A DNA stretch of 64,000 bases. Origin: Triparma columacea. Its lineage: Eukaryota > Sar > Bolidophyceae > Parmales > Triparmaceae. The stretch is taken from positions 27,567-91,566 of the forward strand of contig BRYA01000276.1 in assembly GCA_030267965.1 (NCBI GenBank), read 5' to 3'. The notes below the pieces were generated by a model that was given only the letters and a program-made list of their open reading frames with translations, did no database searches and had not been told where the DNA came from. Position numbers and translations under genes: made by a program. The number at the start of each line of letters is the position of its first letter. Position 1 is the stretch's first letter. Positions 54,824 through 64,000 of the stretch are shown here, one piece after another.

Positions 54824-55151
54824 GTAGCAGGGGGGAAAAGAAGGAGACGAAAACGATCGATTGGGAACGAAGACGAAGTAAACAAGAATATTTGATAAAC
54901 AAATATTTGCAGCCTTTTTTGTTTGTAAGCAGGGCTTACAAATTGGTGGGTGAAGGGGTTAAATAGAACCAGTCCAAAACCTGACCTGGTCTCTACTACA
55001 GTTGTGTGGATCCCTGTACTCAAAGAGACGACTACCACGATCTTCAGGAGCACTTAATCCAAAGCGAACTACGTCCATAAGTGGAAATACACCCGCGAGG
55101 TCGTTGTTAACATAAAAAAACCCCCCGAAGGAGTGAGGCTAACCAAGACAA

Positions 55152-55230
55152 GTGCTGAGCAGGTAGGTTGCAGGAGAGGATCAACGGAAGAATATAGGCA
55201 CCGGTGGGGCGGAGCAGTCGTAAAAGTGGC
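55152..55230 (+). repeat. Direct repeat, copy 1
   Basis: Begins GTGCTGAGCAGGTAGGTTGC and is about 85 percent identical to 56084-56160, 932 bp downstream. Shared core: CAGGAGAGGATCAACGGAAG. Confidence 0.8.
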
Positions 55231-56083
55231 AAATGCAACCCACCACTCGCAGTTGATGTGGAAATCACCAGTGCTGCAAAGGTAAGACAGTCGGAATTGA
55301 GGTGCCTGGGGAGGGCAGGATTTGGATGGTGGAGCTTGCGTGATGAGAGACAGCAGAGGGAAGGCGAGGATCGAGATTTGATGTGTTGGAGGAGCGAAGC
55401 TAGTGCTTGTAGCAACGCGAGTTGCTGAAAGGGCTGCGTTTGGAGATCTAACATCATCATGTTACTTTGGCATGTTACTTTGGGTGGTTTCTTGGACGTC
55501 TTTGCTTGCAGAGACATAGTTTGGGTCGTCACAACGATGCGAGTGTGGGCTGGTTAACGTCAATCTGCTACTCCTGTACTAACCCCTTCTTCTTCCGTCT
55601 TTGTGTTCTTCATCGCTTAGATCCTCCACCATTCTTCGCTTCTCTCATTGCAGCATGAAGACCACGACGAGAGAGAACCAGCGAACCATAGATATATACA
55701 CCAAGACGAACGCATCGATGGCGCGCGCGGGGGGGGGGGGGTTGACCTCGAGGCGCAGGAAAAGCCGCCGTCGACGAGTCCGGAGGGAGCTCAACGTGTT
55801 GCCGTTAAGATTCTCACCCCCCTCTCCCCCCCACGATCGCTCCATCTCAGCAGATCTTGGCGACGGTAACAACGACAAGAATCAGACAAAGGTGAGGGAG
55901 CAGCACCGCGAGAAGCGTGTGACACGAGCAGTCTTATGTTCATCGATTGTCCCTCTGTTCTTGGGGGTGCTAACGTCTTCATTGCCATACGAACTCACCC
56001 CCCCTTCCCCTCCCCCCCCCTCCTCCTTTGTTAGGTCGTTGTTACTTTTTGAAACTCTTGAAGGACTGGGGCTACAAGGACGT

Positions 56084-56160
56084 GTGCTGAGCAGGTAGGT
56101 CGCAGGAGAGGATCAACGGAAGATTATAGGCGTTGGAGGGGCGGACGGAGTAGGCGTAAA
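56084..56160 (+). repeat. Direct repeat, copy 2
   Basis: Begins GTGCTGAGCAGGTAGGTCGC and matches 55152-55230. Each copy contains GCAGGTAGGT, which could act as a splice donor, so duplication of an exon end is possible. Confidence 0.8.
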
Positions 56161-56343
56161 TGGACAGAAAGTGGAACAAAAAGACCCTGAGGAGAGAGGC
56201 AGCGATGGAACTTGTTGTGTGTGGGTGTGTTGGATTCTCGGAAGGGGCCTAAATGTCGGCTTGAGTGATAGAGGGCATCATATCTCTCAAATATGGGACC
56301 AGCAGTCTTCTCACTCTCACAAAACGTACCCATGCTCCTACAG

Positions 56344-59300
56344 ATTCTAAATCCCCGCGAGAGTTGAGCTCACAGCACATGGACACGAAAATTGATTCCC
56401 GAGGAGGGGGTGAAGAGCGTGTGAGGGAGGATCATATACTCCAGGTTGACGCCCCAATGCCCGATAACTGCCATTCAGTACCCAATCTAGGCCACGAGAG
56501 GCAAGTTACTCCGTCTTCAGCAATTGAAAGACTTCATGGGGACGCTGGACAAGGTGAGAGAGCCGTGTCAGGGGGTACCCAACCCAAGGGGTGGAAACTC
56601 TTGATATTCTACAGGGAAAAAGGACGATATGTCGGATCACACATAGAAATCTTTCTCATTTTGACTAACAAATGCCATAATCGCCATTACCGCAGACTCT
56701 GAAAATGGTCACGAGGACGCTGGACGAGGTGAGTTGCGCCGAAAAAGGAAAAATACATTTTAATTCTCTTGCAGAGAGTGGGAGACTCGCGGGAGGGCGC
56801 GTTGAAACTTTGTAATATTTTCTCACTTTTGCAATTCGTTGTGTTGTCCCTTCACAGTCTCTAAATCTAAAAACTCTCATGAAGACGCTGGACAAGACCG
56901 AGGTAAGTTCGATTCAGGGAGTCGAAGGGGGGGAGACCCTTGATATTCTACATCGAGGAGCACGCGTTGATATCTCTTCATGTTGACTAACAACACCATA
57001 ATCGCCATTGCCGCAGACTCTGAAAACGGCCACGAGGACGCCGGACAAGGTGAGTTGTGCGTTGAGAGCAGGAAAAGAAAAACACACTTTAATACTCTAG
57101 GGGAGAGCGGAAGAGTCGCGGGAGGGCGCGTTGAAACTTTGTAGTTTTTCTCACCGCCTGCGTGCGGAACGTGCGGAGCCGTTCCCGGAGGGCCTGGCCC
57201 TCGGCGTCGAGCTCGACGGGCAGCGGCCGCCCGGCGCACGCGCGCGCGCGCCGGTCTGCGGCGACCGCATGGGATCAGTCTCTGGCGACCGCGTGGGTTC
57301 CGTCTGCGGCGACCACATGGGGCGTTTCTGCGGCGACCGCATGGGTTCCGTCTCTGGCGACCGCATGGGGCGCTTCTGCGGCGACCGCATGGGCTCTGTC
57401 TCCGGCAACCGCGTGGGGCGCTTGATATGCTACACAGAAACGAGGAGCATGCGTTGATATCTCTTCATGTTGACTAACATAACAAACACCATAATCGCCA
57501 TTACCGCAGACTCCAAAAACCGCCACAAGGATGCTAGACGAGGTGAGTTTGCGTAGTCGTGTAGAGGAAAAGTAGAGTATTTTGATTGTTCAAGAGAGGG
57601 CTGGGAAGCCGTTCTAAGAGAGTTTCAGATTGCCCTGTTTCAACTTTTTAACACCAAAAATTCCCCCAAAACCACCCCCAGAAATTTCTGGCCATTCTCA
57701 ACTTCAACCTGGATTTGAAAAATTTAACACCGACATTTCCGACGACCCCTTAAACGGCGGAGTAGCGGGCGAGAACAATCTAAGCGCTATACCGCCTGCT
57801 GTCGGGTGCGAGACTCAAGGCCGCACGCCAGTCGGCCTTGCGACTGTCAGCCACGCCACTGCCGCTCAGTCCATGACATTAGATCCTGACAACACCGTCA
57901 GGAACAAAGACCCCCCCGAGTCCCTCTCTAGCCCCAATCACGCCTCTTCCACTACGCAAGGACAAGTTGATATCAATTACGCAGCTCTTGGACCCGAGCA
58001 AGGCAAACTTGTGAAGCTTCTTGAGGAGAGAGGAGCCGTTGAAGGCCTCATCGACACTTCCACTGGCCACGATATTAAAGTTTCAGGGCTCGCTGGCGTT
58101 TTCCACGACGAGCGCGACAAGATCATTGACTATATCCTCACCGATTGTGAGCAGGGCAAGTTCCAAAGGAAGACCCTCCAGGAGTATGACGAAAAGGAAA
58201 AAGTCATTCACAGACTCGTCTACTGGAAGTATTACGACAGGAGAAGTAAGGTCGTCGAATTTCTGCTTGACGTCAAGGTCGTCTCTCCTGACAAATCGAC
58301 GAACATTATGGAATTGGCACCCCTTGATGAGGACGATCTTTCTGACGAGGCAACTGCAAAGCTCGTTGAGATTCTAGCTTTAACAAATACCAAGACTGTC
58401 AAGCGAGGTGTCATTAAGGGCGAGCTCAGCTTCACTGATTTCGAGTTTGGACAAACTGCAGTCACCATGGTGGGAACTCTTAAGGCAGAGGAGAGAGCAA
58501 CAGAGACGAAATCAGAAGTAGACGTTAGCGCAGTCAAAAGCTTTAAGAGTGTGAGATCCACGAGATCTAGTGTTGAAGGGAGGAACAGTGGCAGGATCAA
58601 GAAGGGAGATGTCAAGGCTGCGTATGCAGCAGTAAAGGGTATTATGGAGGAGGTCAGGAAGAAGTTCAGACATCCTGCAGTCATTGACGAGCGGAGGAAG
58701 GCGCGCTTTGTGGAAGAGGTCATGCCAAGGGCACCGCCTCTGACAAGAGAGGAGGAGGCAATGTTGGAGAGGGTTGGGAGCCTAGAGAAGGAACTTCACA
58801 CAAATGGGAAGAGAATCAAGGGGACACTGAAGGAGGGGATTGACAAGTTCCAGTGGAGAGACGGGGACAAGGTGTGGGCAGCCTTTGGGGTCACTGTGGA
58901 CAAGTCAGCAAAGGGTGTATTGGCAGAGCAATTTCTGCTTGACACATTTGCGCGATCCGAGAAGCACTTAAAAAACAATGGGAACTTACCAAGGGCTATC
59001 AGGAATGATTTTGAGGGAACAAGAAGCATGCACTATCATTTTGGCGTGAAGGTCCCTGCCGCCACCAATCGACTATTTGAGAATTGGTTTGTGTGGAAGG
59101 AAGTTAAACTTGAGAATGGCAGGACATCATACATTTTGGCTTTTGTGCCACTGACAGAGTACCCAGGAGGAGGCTTCAACGACCTCAGTAAGGAAGGATT
59201 TGTGCTAGCAGAGACTACAGGTGTCTACTTTTTCAACGAGATTGCCCCAAATGTCTGTAGGGTGACGCGTATTCAAACAGTTGATCTGCATTTCCAAGGC

Positions 59301-62300
59301 CTTCAAAAGACACTGATGGACAAAGCCATTGACTACCTTGCAAAGAGTCAGCTTGTTGAGGCCAACAGGTTGCAGAAGAAGTTCAGGAGGAACGAGAAGG
59401 AAGTTGATGCTGAGGTCAGAGGGGCCTTGATGGAGAGGATGAGGGAGGGGGTTGAGTTGGAGGAGGACCAGAAGAAGGTGTTTGGGGAGTTGGAGGCACT
59501 CTTTGGTGGGGAGAGGGAAGGAGGGTGGGGGCCTCTTGAGTCACCTTATGGGGGAGTGAAGATGGAGATCAAGTACAAGCAGCAGGAGAAAGGGAAAAAG
59601 ACACTTGGTTTTGGAAGAGCCGAGTGTTTAGCTGACTGTTCAGCAGAGGAAGCAGCTGCTTGGTTCTTTGAGTTCTGCAGCAGGGAGAGGATGTCAGTGC
59701 ATAGAGAGGAAGGGAATCCTGCAAGGCTGGAGATAAAGGAGAGTGGCGAAGGAGTGGTGAATGAAAAGCTGTTTGCAACAGTCAAGAAACTTCCTTTCCC
59801 TCTTCACAAAAGAGAGTTTGTGATGAGATGTGTATGGCAAAAAGTACAGCATGACAACACAATGTCTGTAGCCTTTGTCCCAGCTAAAGAGCAGGTAGAC
59901 TATGGGGAAAATCTAGGAAAGCTTGTGCTGGCAACAACAAGTGGCATTCTCACTGCCAAGAATATTGAGGACCATAATGGTGTTCTCCAGTGTAAACTTA
60001 CATTGACCCAGTATATGGACACAGGAGGGCACATTCCAGTAAAAGTTGTCAACAAATCAGTCCCATACGCGCTAAGTGCGATAGCAGAGCTCAGGGACTC
60101 TTTCAAGCAAGATGAAAAGGTTGATAAAGCTGCACTGGCCTCTCTTGCAAACACCATGACAAATGCGCCCCAAATGCACTCTGCAGAGGAGGACATTGCA
60201 GTCAAGGAGGGGATAGATATCTACGAGAGCTGCACAAAAAGTAGATTTGATGTCCTCAAAAGTCCAGATAATTGTGTTGAGATGAAAGCCATCCACATTG
60301 AAGGAGAAAGCCTTGTCACTGGTCTTGCAACAACTGTGGTTGATGCAAGTATAGAGGAATGCACCGCATATGAGTTCTACCTTGATAGTAGGAAGCGCAG
60401 AAATACTGCCAAGGAAAGAGGTATTGTTGATTTAATGGTTGAAAAGGCCAACAATCACACTCGATACTACTTCACCACCAGAAATCTCGGTGTTCCAGGT
60501 TTTGCTAAACGCCAATGGCGGAGCAAAATAATATGGAAGAGCGTAAACAATGGGAAGATAGTCATGGTAGTGGCAGATACTCTTGATCTTTTAGATAAAA
60601 GTCCAATTTTACCTGGTACTGTGCTTGCCTCTGGTAACACTATTTGGATTTTTAAGGCCCTTCCTTCTGTTGGAGGAACACCACAGACAGCTGTCACCCT
60701 AACTGCAAAAGTAGATATAGGTGGTGCAGTGCCAACATTCATTATGAATAGGTTGACAACCGGATTCTTATCCACAATTTCTGACCTGAGAAAGAGATTC
60801 GACAAGAGTCAAGAAATCGACAAATCGAACAGACTGCAGGTCGCAGAATATTTGCAAAGACTCAAAGTTACAAGCATAAAAGGATTAGACGATGCTTTGG
60901 AGGATGTAGAGGGTGCAAGTAAGACTGGCAGTCTTTCCTTTGCTAATACTGCGATTAAAGCAGTGGGGGGAGGAAAGGGATGGGGTAAGACCACTGTTAC
61001 CATGAGATCAACCCTAGAAGAGGTGGTTGCTTATTTTTGGAACATTGATAGCCGGGCTTTGTCAAACAAGAGCAAAGGCATGGAGAGAAAAGTCGAGAAA
61101 AAGACTGATAACTTTGATATGACTGTGAGGACAAGGGAGAAGCTTGAGAGTGAGCACCACTTTGCCCATCACGACAGGGAGTACTTGTCCAATGTGAAGT
61201 TATTAAAACCAGAGGAGGATACATTTATCTTGACTGTTCAACCTGTTGCAGAGAAGGGGGGCGAAAGGTCAATTCTGCAAAAACTTAACACCAACCACCA
61301 AAAAGGAGGGAGAGGTACACTATTATCCATAACACACAAGGCCACTGAAGCAACGACAATGAGATTTACCAAGGTTGGAGACAAGGAGACCAAGGTCGAG
61401 ATGGTTATAAACCTTGATGTTGGAACACATGTGGGTAAAAGTGCTACAACAAAAGTTGTTGAAAAACATTTAGCAAAGGTAGCAGACGCGACCTTCTACT
61501 TCCAAGATTTGCTTAGCAGTTTAGAGACAACAGAAGAGGATGGCAAGACTATAGCGGAGGAGCTGATGTTGAGAGTGAAGGAAAGGGAGAAGGCGCCAAA
61601 AAAGGATGTTGTGAAGGCATACATCAAAGCTAACAGGGCTCTGAAGGAGATGGTTGAGAGGTACGGCTTCATGGAGCCTTTACTGTGTTCTATAGTTGAA
61701 AACAAACTTCGGCCGGCTGCCAAGGTTGAAGGAAAAGCGGATTGTTTGGAAGAGAAGGATGGGAGGGACATTGGCAGCAGTCTGGCATTGACATTAGCCT
61801 CGACATTAACAGCAGGGCATGGTGTGGACGAGTGGGCTCACCAGTTCCCAGCAGTTCAGGAGCTTGAATTGGAGTATAGTTGGCTCAGGCCCATGCTGGA
61901 GACAATCAGTTACAAGTTGGTGGGGGAAGTTGGGTGGGGTTTGAAGGCAAGGGTGTTTGTAGGAGCAGCAACAAGTATGCTTGACTTACTGACAGATGTG
62001 TATGTGACCTACAAGCTTTGGAATGATAAGAAGTATGGGTACTTTATGGCTTCTCTGGCAAGTTTAATGACGTCAATTGGGATTCAGATGTTTTGCGTTT
62101 TTGTGCAGAACAAGAAGTTGGGACTGAAGAGGGTGGTGTTGGAGTGGTTTCCAATTTTAATTGGATTTAAGCCTGCTGTAGATGCCTACAGGGTGGCAAC
62201 TGGAGCAAAGCAAGAGGTTGGTACTGCAATGGACCCAATGTTTGAGATGGCATTCATGAAAGGGATAGAGATGTTTGCTGAGGCCATCCCTGGTGTGATT

Positions 62301-64000
62301 ATCCAACTTATGGCTATAGTAACAAGTGAAAAAGATGTTGGAACTTCAGCATGGCTTTCAGTTGCAGTGTCAGCAATTACAATAGGCTTTGCCTCTGCAA
62401 CAATTAGTTATGACTTTGACACAGACCCTGCTAACAGAGAAAGAGCACCAGACTTTTATGGGTATATACCTGCAAAAGCAAGCAAGAGAACAGTAGTGTT
62501 TGTTTCCACGATGCTATTGACAGCAGGGATGCTTCTAATAAGATGTACAACAATAGTACTTCTTGGGTTGATGGGAGGTAGTTGGGCCATTCTCTACATT
62601 GGCGCTGACCTTGGCCTATATTTGTTGGTTAAGATATTGAGGGGAGACTTTTGGTACTGGATACCATTTGGGGGTAACATTGAGATCGTGAGTAGTATTT
62701 TAATGAGAGTGGTGGTAAAGATCATTGTAGACTTCACTTCAATGGTACAATTACGACATCCCAATGAAGTTGGGGGTGCCTATTGGTTGTTTGGTCTTTT
62801 GTTGACAATGGGAAGCCTACCAGTGTCAATATATATATATCTATTTTCTCCTTATGTAGATGAGAGAGCAATTGATATTGCATCATTTATAGTGAAGTAT
62901 ATCATACCAATAACTACCATATGCCTTGGTGTTTTCTTTTTTAACATTGATAGCAAGTACTTGCACACCTTCTGGAGTACACAGAAATCAACGGAATATG
63001 CGATGGCATACTTTCAAGAAGGAGAAAGAGATGCTATTAAGATTGTAGTCTTTATGTTCTCAAGGCATAAATGGGTCTCAATTGAAGGAGAAATTAAGAA
63101 ATGGGTCGAGTTGAACTGGGCTAAATGGGAAGAGGAGCAGCCAGAGTGGTTTACTGATGTGATGAAGGCTAAAGTACCTGTAGATTTTATTCCAGCAGAT
63201 GGAGATGCACGAAGGAGAGAGAGTGTGAGAAGAGCAAGTGTTGATGCTCAAGTTGAGGGTGGTCTAGCAGGTTCTTTGAGAGCAAGTATTATGAGAGCAA
63301 GTGTTGGCTTGGACAATGGAGGCGCACTGATTGCGTCACATGCTGTGAATGATACTACACAAGACTATGCAGGTTTATATCCTAACAAAATAGGAAAGTT
63401 GTTGGGTGAGCAACTGTTGGTTGCATTGAGTTTCAGGAAGAAAGGAATGACAAAGGAGGAAGCTGTCAGGTTATTTATAGGGTCAAACTACATTCTGAGA
63501 CAGGCTGCAGAGGAGTACACGTTTATCATACCAATGCTTGGCTCAGTTATCAAGAACAAGCTGTGCAAGTTGAGGAAGATAGAGGGTAAGGCTGTGGAGC
63601 TGGGAGAGAAGGAAGGAAGGGAGATTGGAGAGTCTCTAGCGAGGAGCTTGGCTATTAATACTCAGCCAGTTGCTGCAGTTGATGCCTTCATATTAAATTT
63701 CCCTGCTTTACAGGAGCTTGATGAGGAGTATGAGTGGTTCAGACCTCTACTTGAGACAATTAGCTACAGGCTTTTGGAGGAAGTTCCTTGGGGGTTGAAG
63801 GCGAGAGTGACTGTTGGGGCTATCACCAGTATGACTGATTTGCTAACTGATGTGTATGTGACGTACATGTTTTGGAGTGATGAGAAGTATGGGTACTTTA
63901 AGGCTTCTTTGGCAAGTTTGGTAGTGTCAATGGGGATTCAAATGCTTTTGGTTTGGGGTCAAAATAGAAATTTGGGGGTGTTGAGGGTGATGAGGGAGTG
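56344..64000 (+). CDS. Giant START-repeat multi-pass membrane protein (partial at both ends)
   Basis: Exons 56344-56553, 56696-56728, 56858-56902, 57017-57049, 57510-57542 and 57682-64000 all join in phase 1. The last exon is open for 6.3 kb and runs off the window, so the visible protein exceeds 2200 residues. The N-terminus is disordered with repeated (N/R)-H-(E/K)-DA-(G/R) units from the mini-exons. From about 58.1 kb at least three, probably four, START-like lipid-binding modules follow. They end in typical C-terminal helix signatures: YMDTGGHIPVKVVNKSVPY near 60.0 kb, KVDIGGAVPTFIMNRLTTGF near 60.7 kb, and a related end near 61.5 kb. A membrane module follows (TSMLDLLTDVYVTYKLWNDK at about 61.98 kb, then about eight helices), repeated from 63.5 kb (TSMTDLLTDVYVTYMFWSDE). 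The likely role is lipid sensing or transfer linked to a membrane channel or scramblase-like unit; this is inference from domains. Confidence 0.75.
57255..57422. repeat. 24-bp GC-rich minisatellite, seven copies, inside an intron
   Basis: The unit TCTGCGGCGACCGCATGGG plus five variable bases repeats exactly seven times. It lies in the intron between mini-exons 57017-57049 and 57510-57542 and follows a GC-rich island (57155-57254) unlike the flanking sequence. Confidence 0.92.

Larger units (their letters stand above)
54824..56343. other. Repeat-containing region upstream of the START giant gene
   Basis: No complete gene could be built here. There is a direct repeat of about 78 bp (listed separately). 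A possible exon starts after an acceptor at 55653 (CATTGCAG): one frame gives HEDHDEREPANHRYIHQDER, reminiscent of the downstream HEDAGQ mini-exons, and another starts MKTTTRENQRTIDIYTKTNA. Neither could be spliced onward with confidence, but the first exons of the giant gene probably lie here. Confidence 0.4.

Noticed and set aside
55107..55532. Minus-strand 141-codon ORF
   Set aside because: Ser/Leu/Pro-rich with no domain or splice context, and it spans a direct repeat; probably chance.
1..64000. Bacterial-style operons and Shine-Dalgarno sites
   Set aside because: Spliceosomal introns and alternating strands throughout show a eukaryotic nuclear genome; purine runs before ATGs are not meaningful.
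1..64000. tRNA, rRNA or viral insertions
   Set aside because: No cloverleaf, rRNA core or capsid/polymerase signature was recognised by reading; a tRNAscan or Infernal run would be needed to exclude small RNAs.

Overview
This is nuclear DNA from an intron-containing eukaryote with a very compact genome. The genes carry spliceosomal introns, mostly 30-130 bp, with GTGAG or GTAAG donors and C-rich tracts before the acceptor AG. Gene content points to a free-living flagellated protist, most likely a marine stramenopile alga of the bolidophyte/Parmales kind. It includes a ciliary microtubule-inner-protein relative, a SCAR/WAVE subunit, a DNMT3-type DNA methyltransferase, plant-type beta-galactosidase, cathepsin B and a very large START-repeat membrane protein. 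The taxonomic placement is inference; no rRNA or tRNA marker was seen.

Layout. 0.3-5.3 kb: a GH43 glycosidase, a phospholipid-methyltransferase-like protein, a small membrane protein and a GT4-like glycosyltransferase. 5.4-18.4 kb: a 1412-residue coiled-coil protein, a leucine-rich-repeat protein, a type II membrane protein that may be a glycosyltransferase, a GSA-aminotransferase-like PLP enzyme with a membrane-like N-terminus, and a second coiled-coil protein interrupted by an assembly gap. 19.2-24.5 kb: a seven-exon cytosine-5 DNA methyltransferase with MBD-like, HMG-box, ADD, catalytic and CW zinc-finger parts. 24.5-30.7 kb: an EF-hand-like protein, a PGY(S/T)GH-motif ciliary protein, a WW protein with an unnamed beta-type repeat, and a coiled-coil protein. 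30.9-40.4 kb: GH35 beta-galactosidase, a membrane-anchored TPR protein ending in a TTL-like domain, cathepsin B, and a secreted LecA-like lectin. 40.3-45.6 kb: a recent segmental duplication of a membrane-protein gene plus the lectin 3' end, with inverted dispersed repeats, a perfect hairpin, a minisatellite and a 322-bp hAT-type MITE with an intact 8-bp target duplication. 46-54.8 kb: U3 snoRNP protein RRP9, AIM24, a Frag1/DRAM/Sfk1 protein and NAP1. 55-64 kb: a repeat-rich stretch with tandem phase-symmetric mini-exons leading into a 6.3-kb open exon encoding several START-like domains and at least two copies of a membrane module. It runs off the window.

Architecture. Genes alternate strands closely. 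Convergent pairs are separated by about 55-165 bp and several divergent pairs share promoters of about 40-180 bp. Apart from those divergent promoters there is no sign of operons. The genes do not form one pathway. Loose themes are cilia/cytoskeleton, extracellular carbohydrate processing, and a chromatin methylation enzyme.

The two most novel objects are the mosaic DNA methyltransferase at 19.2-24.5 kb and the START/membrane giant gene with duplicated mini-exons at 56.3-64 kb.
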